Assembly: GCA_000697055.1 (NCBI GenBank)
Contig: JNDT01001818.1
Location: 1-64,000, forward strand
Origin: Saksenaea vasiformis B4078
Lineage: Eukaryota; Mucoromycota; Mucoromycetes; Mucorales; Saksenaeaceae
DNA: 64,000 bases
Direction: 5' to 3'
The notes beneath the pieces were generated by a model. That model saw only the letters and a list, made by a program, of their open reading frames with translations. It ran no database searches and was not told the origin of the DNA. Position 1 is the stretch's first letter. Each line of letters opens with the position of its first letter. Below are positions 25,003 through 40,100 of this stretch, one piece after another. The position numbers and the translations under genes were made by a program.

Positions 25003-25810
25003 TTATTTTCCTTTGGTATGTTCGCCCGTAGATCGCAAACGCGCTCGCTCCCATTGCATGTACTCCCATTTTGTGACATTATCAATGGAACGCATATCAC
25101 GGAGATAGGCCCACTTTGCCAAAGGATGGTCTAGAATCTTGTCGACAATACCGTTGCGCCGTAACTCCTCCACAGCAAGATACCACAAAACTCCAAACAC
25201 CACACCGACTATTGAACCCACCATTACTTGCTTTTCCGTATGATAGCTGAGGTAAATTCTATCAATGACGCGAAAAAAGTAGGAAGTATACATTCCACAG
25301 TGAAAAAGACGTTCAATCGTTTGTGTTAGCCCTTTTGTTTACCGAGAGTAGGAGACCAAGCCAGCCATGGCCAAGATAGCAAATGCGGCCAAGTGTTTCC
25401 AGATCTTTTCGTCAAAGTGCATACAGTTGAAGAGGTAAAGCAAACTGTAAGCAGCAAAGAACCATACGAACTGAGCATGGCTGGAAGGCATTCCATATCC
25501 TACACCCAAATGATCTTTTTGTCCATTAACCATCAGATTGACGATTGACAACCCTGTTTATACCATGGGGCCGGCTTATTTTCAAGTATTCTTTCAGGAT
25601 GGAGTTGAATCCTTCATTCAAAAGCTGACCGGCGAGCATGAAGATCCCAGCAAGTTCTCGGCGCGAGACGATGATGGAAGCATAGAATACCAATATGGCG
25701 AGCGGTGCGAGCGTAATGTAGGCATATCCATAGGCTATCTTGTCTCTGGAATCAAATTGGACGTGTGTAAGTGAAAGAGATGCAAGGACACTCTCTTTTG
25801 CTGAGTCCAT
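25003..25810 (-). CDS. CAX4: Dolichyldiphosphatase (PAP2 superfamily)
   Basis: Hydrolyses dolichyl diphosphate on the ER lumenal side, recycling the lipid carrier for N-glycosylation. Three exons (25564-25810, 25514 down to 25343, 25258 down to 25003) give 224 residues. All three phosphatase motifs are visible: KEYLKISRP (motif 1), YGMPSSHAQF (motif 2) and SRIYLSYHTEKQ (motif 3, with its first residue across the last intron). Several hydrophobic helices surround them. The length matches the Cwh8/Cax4 and DOLPP1 family (about 220-240). The acceptor of the first intron could instead be 15 nt downstream, which would shorten the loop before YGMPSSH. ATG 25810 is followed by DSAKESVLASLSLTHVQFD, as in relatives. 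The gene symbol follows the yeast orthologue. Confidence 0.9.
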
Positions 25811-26285
25811 GGTGTCAGGTCCATCTCACAGTCGTCCTTCCAGGTTAAAAAAGCAAGCCACATGCTTAGTCCGTCCAAATTTAGTAGTTAACAAGATCCA
25901 TTCCACGCTATAAACGAAAAAGTTTAAATCGTAAAACAGCTCAAGTTTTCATTGTCTTTCTAGAATCGACTGGCAAACCATTCCTTCTATAAAATAACTA
26001 GCATTTACCTGCAGGGCCCGGCCTACGAACTACATAGAATCAGTTATGCTTATAACACGACCGCCTGCAGTGAACAATACTATTTGACAGCAAACGTTAA
26101 ACGCAATTGGATAAAATCAAACCAGAATATATAAGGAAAACCAAAGCTCGGTTCCTAGGAATACATTGGCAAGAACACTTCTAAGCGTTGACTATAATAC
26201 AAGTTGTATGTAATACATGTAAAGAAATCTAATATTTTCTATCTCTAAGTTGGGAAAAGAGGAGGGGGTTAGGAATGGTATACAT
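25811..26285. other. Intergenic, promoter side of the dolichyldiphosphatase gene
   Basis: About 475 bp between two genes on the same strand. No coding region or RNA gene seen. Confidence 0.55.
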
Positions 26286-28216
<1,931 letters not shown>

Positions 28217-29283
28217 TTTTCTCGTCTTTGTCGAATTAACAGTAAAAGCTGGGCCAAAAAAAATATTTCAAAAGAAAACACAGCTCATCTTTTTTTATAG
28301 ACGAAGAGATTATCTTCTAGCGGAGCCATAAACTGGGAACTGGACGGATAAATGGTGTGGAGAACCAATTCTTTTAACCCTGTTCCTGAAACAAGCTCTT
28401 CCATGATGTATTTCCTCATAAGCAAAGGACTTGTATAAAAACGCTTAAGTAAGCAACTTTGTTCATTTATGAATCATTGGTAGCACTGCGTAGGAATGGT
28501 CGCAAAATCTATATGCATACTACAAACCTTTGATACATCTCGTGTTGAAGTACTTTTTTTTTTGAAGTCAGAAAAGTGGGGTAAAGCTAGTTTACCTCAT
28601 AAGTTGAAGATAGAAGGGCTTTTAAAGAAAATGGCTGTTTGACATCAGCTTATACCAAACAAATTTTGACAGCATAATGACGTGGGAAGTTACCACCGGC
28701 CTTTTTTTGTGTTTGCATCTGTCATAATTGATACCTTGTGTCTACGAACCAAGTATACATGTATAAGGGTCTTCTTCTTTGGGATCGGCTAAAAGATAAG
28801 GAGTATGCCCGGAACATATTGGTGGATCCCCACAAAAGGGACAGACCTGACCAATGATGGTGTATACAAAGTGACACAAACGGCCAAAACGTAAAGCCGG
28901 TTCATGCTTCTCCATCTATGTACGTAAAAAAACAATAACTAAATTAAATCATCCAAAGTTTCATCACACGTTGCACCATGGACCCAGGTGCCTCGGTTCA
29001 CAGTACACACGCCATTTAATCTCGGTTATTCTCGCTTTACCATCGCTCCAAAATGGGCAGGTGAAACCGACGCTAAGGTCATCATTCTGGATAATAGCTT
29101 TACATCAATATAAGGCATGTTTGTGTGCAAGTGGCATAGATGCAAGGATTGCTCTATTACGAAACAAAATACGATGCAAAAGAAAAACGGGTAACATCAA
29201 GCGGAATCTACATTTTCGTTTCGAGACCGCAGCTATCAACAAATGAAAAAAGAAGATATGGACACCGAAAGAAACGGTATACT
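28217..29283. other. Intergenic, no gene seen
   Basis: About 1.07 kb between the start of the ACH1 gene and the 3' end of the kinase gene. Only short open frames without domains. Confidence 0.55.
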
Positions 29284-30756
29284 TTACTCATCTTTCTCCA
29301 ATACGTGCTCAGCACCTTCATCTACAGGTTGGACATCGTTTCCAACACCCTCAGATGATTCACTACCACTGGATGAAACAGAATGCTTATGACCAAGATG
29401 ACACGAGAGACGAACGAGATCCACTGCCTTCTTAAAGGTTCGACGTGCGTTGAAATTTCGGCGAAGATCTGGAAGCAAATCTTTGGCATCGTCCTTTGCA
29501 AGTGTTGGGTTCAACCAAGGGTGCTCCAGAGCTTCACGCGCAGTGATTCTCTTCATTGGATCGACCGTAAGACAGCGGCGAATGAAATCCTTGGCTGGAT
29601 GGAGATGCATTGGTCTTCAAACCATGAAACATCGTTTAAAATTTACCTTCTTCACTGATGCCACACCAGTACTCCTCATCAAATGTATAGTCTCCACGAA
29701 TGATAGCATTCATTTCCGCAATGTTATTGTCTCGTTCAAATGGCGTGTAACCACACAGAAGGAAGTATGTAATCACACCGATCGACCATACATCACTAAT
29801 GTCAACGTATCAGTAAGTATGGGCATAACGTTGTTTCCTGTAGCTTACACTGGTGTTCCATGGCCCATCTTTTTGAGGATCTCCGGTGCCTGTACATGTC
29901 TCCTTATAAACCTCTCTCTATTACTTTATTACCTTGTTCCCTTACGTACCATGTATCCTGGAGTGCCACAAGTTGTTTTCAGCACGTGAAATTTATCATT
30001 GCCGATGATCCGAGACAATCCAAAATCGGCGACAAGAAGCTCTGAATCCTCATCGCTGGTACGGAAAATGAGGTTCTCAGGCTAGCAAAATATCGTCAAA
30101 TTACTGTATCTCCTCAAGACCATCGCTCTATCGTACCTTTAAATCTAAAGATAAAAGTAAATAACTTGATGAAAAAAGCAAGGATGATGCATACCTCGGT
30201 GAACAATGCCATTATCATGCAGATAAGCAGCTGCATCGGTGACTGTACGAATAATATTAACAGCATCACGTTCAAAATAGCTGCCTTTGAGACAAATACG
30301 ATCAAATAGTTCGCCACCCGTAGCAAGGTCTGTGACCAGATACACTAAAATGACATCTTAGAAAGCCTCATCCATCCACAACATTTACTTACAGTTATGC
30401 AATGTCTCGAAATAATCCACTAGGCCGAGAATATTCTTGTGACCTTGAGATACTTTCTTTAAGACGTTGATCTCGTTACGTAGCATATGCTCGCGGCCTT
30501 CCATCAATTTCTTATTGATAACTTTCACCGCGTAAAACTTGTTGGTTTCAATCTACGGGCTGGATTAAGCATCGCTAACTTTCATTCAAGAAACTTACAT
30601 GCATTGCCTCTGGAGACAGAATTGCACAAAACACTCGTGAGCCGACGCGCAGAGATGAGAGAACTCACCTTTGACAACGGCATAACTGCCACTCCCAAGT
30701 ACTTTGCCAGTCTTGTACTTGCATGGAACTGTCACTGGGGCACCTTGCTTGTGCAT
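29284..30756 (-). CDS. Calcium/calmodulin-dependent protein kinase I-like Ser/Thr kinase
   Basis: A CaMK-family kinase. The spliced protein starts MHKQGAPVTVPCKYKTGKVL, with the glycine loop GSGSYAVVK, the ATP lysine in FYAVKVINKK, LYLVTDLATGGELFDRI, the catalytic loop HRDLKPEN, DFG in LLVADFGLSRI, and GTPGYM..PE with VDVWSIGVITYFLLCGYTPF. It ends in a Ser/Glu-rich acidic tail (SSSGSESSEG). The HRDLKPEN codons are spread over three exons, the middle one only 8 nt long (30137-30144, flanked by introns 30145-30194 and 30082-30136). The tail after subdomain XI (RRNFNARRTFKKAVDLVRL) has the look of an autoinhibitory and calmodulin-binding helix. Start chosen at ATG 30756; an additional 5' exon is possible because an acceptor-like sequence lies immediately upstream. 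Confidence 0.9.
30137..30144 (-). other. 8-nt microexon in the kinase gene
   Basis: The sequence ATTTAAAG lies between TATCTTTAG and GTACGATAG on the minus strand. Joined to CACCGAG upstream and CCTGAGAAC downstream it restores the invariant kinase loop HRDLKPEN in frame. Skipping it would shift the frame and destroy the kinase. Confidence 0.88.
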
Positions 30757-31751
30757 CTCGAGAAAGAAGAGAAGAGGAAGTGAGAAACAAAAGTAAAGAA
30801 AATGGATAGATAGGGCGAAAGGTACGCACGCTGAGCCACAACTGATGAGCCAATAGTTTAACCTCGAAGAAGCTTTCGCCGTATCACCTTCCGTTCCTTT
30901 TTACACATGCAAAAATAAATGACTGACCGAAGTCAACGAATGAGCAGCAAATCTTTCTTTTAGCTTTTTCCCGCTTCTTTTCATGGATCCCCAGAATAGA
31001 TGACAACGGAAATAATGTGGCTATGAGTTGCGACGATCTCCTTCTCTGATGCGGACAATGATGAAACAACCCGTTTCTCCGACAATGAAATATAAAATCT
31101 TCTTTCTCACGCCTTCACGCGTCCTTCTTTCCTTTACTTCTTTCAGCAACTAATCCTCGTTAGTTGAGAATGTGAGCTTGTTTTTAGGACAAAAAGCGAG
31201 AATTACAGCGAGCGATGTACATTTTGAATAAGGGAAGATTCGCACAATCGGAGATTGACCGCCGATCTTGAGCATAACCACTGAAGGCACGCGCATGCAG
31301 GCTTACAAGGACTCAGGCATTTCTTCAAGGCATACGAGAAAATGTGTACCTATGAAGAGATGTCTTGTTATAATACTGCCTCCTCAGTTTAGGTTTGATA
31401 GCAAGTTAGCAGATTGATGTGTTCTTCCATCCGCCATTTCTATGTTGCTGACTTGGAAACGTTCTTGGATCCGCAGGTGTTCCCAAACAGAACAATAACA
31501 GATGATCTTTTCTTTGTGGATGTATTCTTAAGAAATGTTTCAAGGTTCTTGTTTCAGAGGACATAGGACGAAGAAACTCTCATAACAGAGAAATGCATGG
31601 ATAGTTATGATCATGCCTTTTTCAAGTACATGCAATACTTAGAAGTGTGTTTTTGATCATAAAAGGAATCACTTAATCACAAGGCCCTTCGTACATCTCC
31701 GCTTGGTATATTTAACGTAATGGCTCTTGCGTCGAAGACGAGGCAATTATT
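30757..31751. other. Divergent promoter region between kinase and phospholipase D
   Basis: About 1 kb between two genes transcribed away from each other. No coding region is supported. It presumably holds both promoters and any 5' non-coding exons of the kinase gene. Confidence 0.5.
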
Positions 31752-34700
31752 ATGCCGCGCCAAACTACTAGAGTCCATAAGTCTGTACGACAAGACTATC
31801 GCTATTACTATGCTCAAGAAGATACTGAAGACGACTCGACTGAAAAAGATGACTATAACTCATTTTCAGCCTTAGCCCGTTGGCATTCATTTATCCGTCG
31901 AATGTCAGTAAACATGCAACAGGATGAAGGTACCCCACTTCATGAGCTCATGTCAGGAACGCCGCTGGAGCCAACGGAGCATGAACGTGCACTCATGTTC
32001 AATATGCCCATGCCCCCAGCTATGGACGATCACTTGCCTTCTATCGAAGAAATTGCCAAGGAAAGCTTGATAGCGGCTCAGCGGGCCGAAATGAAGGCCA
32101 GTTATTTTGAACACCCGTTCGATTCAGATGGATGTGATTCGATAAATTCAGATAGGCATCAACCTACATATGAAGGGCGTACGACCCCAGATCAACAGAT
32201 CATTATAACACCGCCTTCAGTAACCAGGGAAAATAGTTATCACCAAGGTAATAAAAAAAATGCTGGAAGATAAAAAAAGTACGAAAGTTAAGTCGGATCT
32301 GGTTATTTTGTAGCTGCTCAGCGTGCACGAGCACAGTGGGGAACAGCGTTTGAGAAGCTGAGGTTCGTGACCAGCCTGTCAATTCCGACAAGACGATCAA
32401 GCACACATACGCCATTTACGACGTTATCTCTGGCTCCCTATTTTGCTCCTGCCTTTGTTCCGCCTTATATTGCCATGCTTCCCCGTGATGAGCATGGACG
32501 GAAGCTGGTAGGTTCCAGGGCTTCTGTTCGTTCATACTAAATAACCCATGCATGGGTCTAGCCGCCTATTCTCTTTGATCTGCTGCATGTAAGCCTTATT
32601 ACCGGGAAGCAACTGATAGTGAATATGCTTGCAGGTAGTGATTACCGACTCCGAGATAGATCAAAGCTCTTTGCAACGGTTATGGATCTATCGCATAGAA
32701 TTGCGTTACGGTGAAATCAAATGGGTTATCAAGCGATCCATTATTGAGTTTTACAATCTGCATCTTACGTTAAAGTTCAAGTCCGGCATTAGCAGCCATG
32801 TAGACCCACCTCCTTCGTTTCCGAACCAGCTAGCGCACCTTGCCAATGCAGCATTAACATCAATCGGTATCACCCGAGAGGATGATCACAAGGACGAACT
32901 CTGGCGAGATATTAATCTGAAACGACGAAACGCGCTTGACCAGTATCTAAAATCTCTGGTTCAAAGGTTTCGTTTGGAAGTGAACTATGAACTATGTGAT
33001 TTTCTAGAGATCAGCGCTATTAGCATTGCTAAAGATATGGGCTGGAAAGGGAAGGAAGGCTATCTGGAACACAAGATGAACTCGGCTTCTAATTCTCTGA
33101 TCCATTCATTACGATGGTCGCGTTGGGTGAAGCGATGGGTTATACTACGAGATTCGTAAGTATAAAATGGTACCACCGATCACGATTCTTAGATCGTCTT
33201 AGCTACATTGCATTTTGCAAAGATATCGGCTCGACAACCCCAACGGACGTATTTCTTTTTGACAAACACTTCAAAGTGACGCGCGGCCATAGTACTTTCG
33301 CACCTTATCACCAGACCCACATCACCTTATCCAACAGCGCTCGAAGAATCGAAATCAAGGGTCCAACAAATCGACATATCGAAGAATGGATGCAGCATTT
33401 CAGCAAAGTGCAAAGGGAAAGTCCATGGATAACAAACCACAGGTTTGGCTCGTTTGCACCCGTTCGTGAAAACGCGAAAGTGAAGTGGTTTGTGGACAGC
33501 CAAGGTAAGTAAACATATAAGCGTGGTAGGTAGAAAAGAGAGCTAAGCATGTCCAGAGTACTTTTATGCGGTCTCAGAGGCTCTTCTATCAGCCAAGTCC
33601 GAGATTTATATTGAGGATTGGTGGCTGGTAGGTAAAAAATGAAGATACAAACGGAACAATCTAACATCCATGTCCTGAACGAGTAAACAGAGTCCCGAGC
33701 TGGTAAGAAACTTTCATGAAAACGGAAGATACGTAATCGTAACGAAATCACAGTATCTGCGACGGCCCCCAAAAGGCAACGAAGAATACCGTCTAGACAG
33801 ACTTTTGAAGCGAAAAGCGTGTGAAGGTGTTATGATATACATTGTGGTCTACAAAAACCTGTCTATGGCGCTGCCACTAGACTCACAGCACACAAGGAAC
33901 TGGTTGCAAGGGGTTCATCCCAACATCATTGGTAATAACGACGCCTTTCTTGTATTCTATGCGGTTTAGTGATAAAATGATGTAGTACAGCGACACGCAA
34001 ATCTAACGACTTCGCCGCTTTGGGCTCATCACGAGGTACTTGTAATCTATAACCAATGATATATCTAACCTGCATGAGAAAACATAGAAAATTGTGGTTA
34101 TTGACCACCGGTTAGCATTTATAGGGGGGCTAGACCTGTGTTTCGGGTGAGATAAGGGCATTTTTATTTTCACCTTTACTAAGTATGGTACAGGCGATAT
34201 GACAATCCCACACATCAGCTTATAGATTACAGCCCTGATGACGAAACCTTCCCAGAAATGTTTCCAGGTCAAGACTACTCTAACCCCAGAGTCAAGGATT
34301 TTATTAAAGGTAATCAATACTTTTTTCTTTGCCATTCCATGCCATTTTATGTATGGATACCATAGTTAGTCAATACGATATGGAAATAATTGACAAACGT
34401 TGTACCCCTCGAATGCCATGGCACGATATCCAAGTAGCTATGGTAACTCTAACTAAAGCAGTCTGAAAAGGGGGAAAAGACTAAGTTTATTACAGGTAGG
34501 GCCACCTGCGAGAGATGTGGCTCGTCATTTTATTCAACGGTGGAACTATGTCAAGGCGACGCGTGCTAAGGATAGGGAGGAGGTACCATATTTAATGCCT
34601 AAAGGTGAATACGTGGCGGCCAGAGATGAGACCAAATTTCGAGGAACGTGCAGAGCACAAGTCATACGGAGCAGCGCTGAATGGAGCCAAGGGATCTTAA

Positions 34701-36481
34701 GAGAGGCAAGTTGCATTTTCCAGCCAAGAAAAGCTTACTGTTAACACGTGCTCCCACAGTTCTCTATTTACAGTGCATATATGGAGTGTATTTCGAAGGC
34801 CAAACATTATGTCTACATAGAGAATCAGTTCTTTAGTAAGATTATACGAGTAGAAGGACGCATCTCAGGAGCTTCTTGTAGTTACTGCCACTCACCCAGA
34901 CGACAAGCTAGTCAAGAACAAAATTGGTCAAGTAAGTGTATGCTCACTAATCAAATCTCGTCTCATGATTTCTTCTATCAGGCTATCGTCGAACGCATAA
35001 AGAGAGCCCATAGAGAACGTCAGAAATTTCGAGTGATTATAGTTATACCATGTGCACCTGGTTTTGAAGGAGATTTTACCAGTACAGACAGACGTTCTAT
35101 GCCGCTTCGGTATGTAATAAAGATCTACAGGGGTTTAAACAACTAAGCAATGATTAGTTCTGTAGCACATTTTCAATATTTATCCATCTCCAGAGGAGGC
35201 AGTTCCATACTGGAGAAATTGCAAGAAGCCGATATTCCCGCAGAAGAATATATTGGATTTTACAGTCTGCGAAACTGGGGCCGGATAACGTCCCATCATT
35301 CGCACCTTGCCAGTTCTCCTATGAGCAGTAGTCGAGGGGAAGGCTTACAGCTACATTTGTCTAACGGGGCTGTTTCAACAATTATAGACACAGCAACTAA
35401 TGCGGAAAAACGAAACAGCGGTGTAGGAAGGACAAGCAGTAGTCACCAGCATAACAACAGCAGCAAAAAATCCAAGCTAATCAATACAGTGCGAAACGGA
35501 TATCATACAGGAACAGACGACGCTGCGCGGGCACGGTCGAGCGTGAGCAATACGAGCAGCGATTTAGGGGAAACAGGGTCGGAGTATGTGACCGAGCAGG
35601 TTTATATCCACTCGAAGTTGATGATCGTCGATGACAAGACAGTGATTTGTGGCTCAGGTATGTCTCAACGGCACCTGACCTTGACTAATCATCCCTATCT
35701 ATTTATTTCATCAAAACCTAAGCGAATATCAACGATCGGTATGTTCCCTCCTTTTGGAAAAGCACAAAGTCTAAAAACATTTCATCGAATCTCTTGTTCG
35801 CGATAACGCAGTTCTCAGTTGGGTAACCGCGATTCAGAAATTGCTATTGTTATTGAGGATACGGATTTGGTAGATTCGCAAATGAATGGTCAACCGGTAG
35901 GTTCTCCTTTGAGCCCAGGGGGTGGCAAACGTCATTTATCATGTATACGTATAGTACAAGGCATCCAGATTTGCACTGGCGCTGCGGATGCAGCTGTTTA
36001 GGGAGCACCTTGGATTACTTCCTAAGTCTGGAGACCGCGAACTCTCTTATTCCAAACTGGGAAATCCGATGTGTCTAGATATAGAGAATGACATACTTAG
36101 AATGGATCCTCTGCATGATGACTTTTTTTACAATCAATGGGACAACACAGCAAAAACAAATACACAGATCTATCGAAATTTGTTCCGTTGCGTTCCAGAT
36201 GACACTGGTACGTACATACAAAAAGCAGTAGCGATATATAGGAACTAATTTATTGTTCCAAAGTTCTGACATTCAATGCACACCGAAAGTTTGTGCCTGA
36301 TCCCGCACGTGTCTGTCCTGGACATGTTGCGTACCCATGGCGGTTGACCAATGAAGAGATCCAAGCAAAACTATCTGAAATTCGTGGCCATTTGGTTCTA
36401 TTCCCTACACAATACTTGAGCCAGGAGAACATGACGGCAAGTCTAGTGCAAGAAGCAGTGCCTCCTACCGTGTTTACATAA
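31752..36481 (+). CDS. Phospholipase D with PX and PH domains (PLD1/Spo14 type)
   Basis: Hydrolyses phosphatidylcholine to phosphatidic acid, a signal for vesicle traffic and sporulation. The gene has many exons. An acidic, disordered N-terminus (MPRQTTRVHKSVRQDY) precedes a PX domain (about 32,630-33,080, WIYRIELRYGEIKWVIKRS). A PH domain follows (about 33,110-33,480, WVKRWVILRDS and FDKHFKVTRG). The first HKD motif, HEKIVVIDHRLAFIGGLD, is split by the intron before 34,096. The second, HSKLMIVDDKTVICGS, is at 35,610-35,655 and continues into ANINDRSQLGNRDSE through a 16-nt microexon (35,723-35,738). Between them lie IENQFF and RVIIVIPCAPGFEGD. A Ser/Asn-rich insert sits at about 35,290-35,580. 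The protein ends EAVPPTVFT, the usual family terminus. Both catalytic motifs are complete. Confidence 0.92.
35723..35738 (+). other. 16-nt microexon in the phospholipase D gene
   Basis: CGAATATCAACGATCG is flanked by CCTAAG and GTATGT. Between GGCTCAG (before 35,655) and TTCTCAG (from about 35,812) it restores the conserved GSANINDRSQ that follows the second HKD motif. Without it the frame is lost. Confidence 0.85.
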
Positions 36482-37156
36482 AATGCTCAAAGCGCAAGGG
36501 TTAAGCTTTCTACATCCAGAAGCTAAACGAAATTATGCACTTCTGGTACTTCCCCTGATACTATTTAATGGAATAAAGAAAACAGGCGTGAGAAAAAGTA
36601 TATGTGAGCAACAAAAAGTGCTTCTAGACGAAATAACCTTAACTAAATGTCAAATTAAGAGCAGCGGAGGGGTGTAGAACAGCATAATTCATTGTTTTGG
36701 CATAGCATATGATCTGTAAGAAAACAAGAACAAAGAAAAAAAAACCCAACCATGGTCATGGGTTGATGCGTCCATTGCAGTAAAAAATGATTGTATTATT
36801 ATTGTTACTACAAGTTAATCCTTCAATGTAATCATGCGTAGTATTTTACTCTGCCAACATATGTTTCGAATTTCATTAAGAACATGGATTTTTATTTACT
36901 AGAAGCTGTTTTCCATCGACTATACAAGAAAGATTCAGGGTTGCATTGCATGAGGGTGTCCAAAGAGCTCCTTTAGGAACGAAATAATTGTTTGCGTTGT
37001 CTTATCTCCTTGTACTTTTTAGGTATACCCACTATAGCAGCACGTGAAACCCCGCCAATGGTACTTGGCCCGAATATAAAAAAAAAGTTATTTTCATTTA
37101 GTCGTTCTTTTGTCTTACTCTAACTAGCCGCAGACCAGCTCTTCGAATACCCGAAC
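36482..37156. other. Intergenic, promoter of the HMG-CoA reductase gene
   Basis: The right part contains a TATA-like AATATAAAAA near 37,073-37,082, about 75 bp before the HMG-CoA reductase ATG. The open frames at 36,483-36,677 lie 3' of the phospholipase D stop and have no support. Confidence 0.5.
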
Positions 37157-40100
37157 ATGGTTTTTGCACTGAGTCATTCCGGAGCTACCTTTCGGTCTAT
37201 CTCTAGCCTACTCGGAAGGGGCATTCACCGGGCTGCCATGGTGTCGTCTCGCAACCCTATTGAGATGATTGTGGTTGTCCTCATGTTCGCATCTTTTAGC
37301 TATTTTTACCTATTTAATCTTGCACGTACTTCCGACCTCTTTCCAGGAATCGCCACCCATCTTTCACCTACTACAGTTTACGCTCCCGTTGATGCAAAGC
37401 AATTCTTTCCGGTCCAGTCTTCGTTTGACATGGAAGACGCGGTTCAACTAGACCTCAAACAGATTCTCGTTGCCAATCAGAACAAGAATGTCTTGAATTC
37501 ACAAGTACTGGAAGCTGTTCTAGAATTACAAAAGACGGTTGAAGATAATACCGCTTTTCGAGAAAAGTCCATGGCTCATAGCAGTGCGTGTTACGAGACC
37601 GACAATGATTGTTTCATCCGTTCGCTTTTGGATGTCAGACAGCACAAAGACACCCTGGATCGTGCTGGCGAAACGAGCATGAATACTGCTGCCACTGCCG
37701 ATCTGAACACTTTGCAGAAATTGTCACCCAAATCCCTGGTTCTATCTTATGCATTTGACGCGTCTGATGCATTGCATCGTAATTTGACAGACCAATGGGA
37801 ACGTCAGGTGGCCGCGCTTCCTCCGGGGAAACTGATATCTGTGTCGACCTCCAGTCAGCAAGAGAATATGTTTCTATGGCTCTTTGTCATTGCCAGCAAT
37901 GTGATTTCACATGTGAAGACAGTATTTGAAGTACGTTAAAGTAGTTCTATTTTCAGATGTTCTTAATTATCTAACCTATTTATCAGATGGCCGATAACGT
38001 CGATGTTGTTGTCTTACTAGCTGGTTACACCATGATGATCGCAACTATCATCTCGTTATATGTGAACATGCGGGCGATGGGTTCGCGCTACACCTTAGGT
38101 AAGCTATTGGCTTATGTAAATGATGCCGTGTGTCTCATTACAAATTTGTAGCCACTGCTGTTATTGTCAACGGATTCTTTTCTTTCATGTTTTCTTTGTT
38201 GACTGTGCATGCATTGTGTATCAATGTTCACATGAACGTTTTAGCGTAAGTTTGCAGACGTTTGGCCGGGGTCCCAAATTTGGATTACATACTAACAGAA
38301 TTGTGCTACCACAGGGAAGCACTTCCATTTTTGGTTGTTACGATTGGATTCGAGAGGCCATTCAAACTGACAAAGCGAGTGCTTGAGTTCAGCAAAGAGA
38401 AGCCTATCACTCGACAAGATATACGAAAGACCATGATCCGTGCCGTAGATTCTGTTGCACTTCCAATTGCCCGCGACTGCTTTGTCGAAATTATGGTTCT
38501 TGGCCTAGGAGCTAAATCTGGCATATCTGGCCTAAGAGAATTCTGTTTACTCAGCACCATCTTGTTGACGTACGACTTTATCCTCATGTTTACTTGGTAC
38601 ACTGCAGTGCTGGCGCTGAAGCTGGAGGTACAAGTTCAATGTTTTGCATGACGACAAGGAACTAACTGGTTTTCTTGTTACAGTTGCGCAGAATTCGAGA
38701 AATAAATGTTTCGCCGACCGCCGCCATCACGAAAAAGCCGCAGAATACAGGTTACATCCGCCGCACGGTCCTAAAAGCATTTAGCGACACCAACACGACG
38801 GGCAGCGAGGAAGACAGCAAGCAATCGGATGGACCCATCATTGCCCGAGTCAAACTGCTTATGGTAACAAGAAGCTTAGTCATTTTAACTTTTGCTAAAT
38901 AACAAAATTAGATTGTCGGCTTTGTCGCCATGCACATTTTCAACATTTGTTCAACTTTCGAGTCTGGACCACTAGTCGATGTTACCCAGCCAAGTATCGT
39001 TCGTGCGCTTGGACAGTTGCTAGAACAACATCAGGCATCCGTACATGCTGCACGACCTATGGTTGTACAGGTCTTTCCGCCATTGACCTTCCACGTAGCT
39101 AATCCAGGATGGCGATTTATACCCGAAGCCATCACGCGTCCTCTAGCATTACTGCTGGAAGTCTATGCTGTATACATACAACATCCTGTTATTAGCAAAT
39201 GGTTGACAGTCGCTCTCTTTGTATCCTTGTTCCTCAACACATACCTCTTCAAGGTCGCAAAGCAGCCAAAACAGCTGTCGGAGCAATCGCAACGTGAACG
39301 CAAGGGAAGTGTGACCGTTCCAACAGAAGCACCCAAGGTCCCTGCTGCTACTACTGTTGCTGTCTGCCAGCCACAGGTCAAGAAAGTCCATCATCATTCA
39401 GATACAATTCGACCTGTGGATGAATGTTTCTCTTTACTGCATACCCCAGAAAGTTTGAATAATGAAGAAGTGATCTCCTTGGTGCAGTCTGGGAAGTTGG
39501 CACCTTATGCGCTCGAAAAGGTTCTAGGCGATTTGCAACGTGCTGTTAGTATCCGTCGTGCTGTTATTTCCCGTGGTTCCCGCACAAAAACGTTGGAAAG
39601 CAGTCTTTTACCATTGGAGAATTACCATTACGACAAGGTCATGGGCGCTTGTTGCGAGAACGTCATCGGTTACATGCCTATTCCCGTGGGTGTAGCAGGT
39701 AAGAGACATTGTGCCACTTGTTAGCATTACTTAATCTGATTGATAATCGCAGGTCCGATGAATATTGACGGCGATAGTATCCATATTCCCATGGCCACAA
39801 CGGAAGGATGTTTAGTTGCATCGACTGCTCGAGGATGCAAAGCTATCAATGCTGGTGGCGGTGCTACCACGATCGTGATAGCGGATGGTATGACACGGGG
39901 ACCATGCGTTGAATTTCCAACAATCGTACGTGCTGCCGAATGCAAACGATGGATTGAAGAGCACGGTAACAGCATTGTCACGGATGCATTTAACTCGACT
40001 TCGCGGTTTGCTCGTGTGCGTAAACTAAAGGTTGCCTTGGCGGGTAAATTGGTATACATCCGTTTTTCAACGACAACAGGCGATGCTATGGGCATGAACA

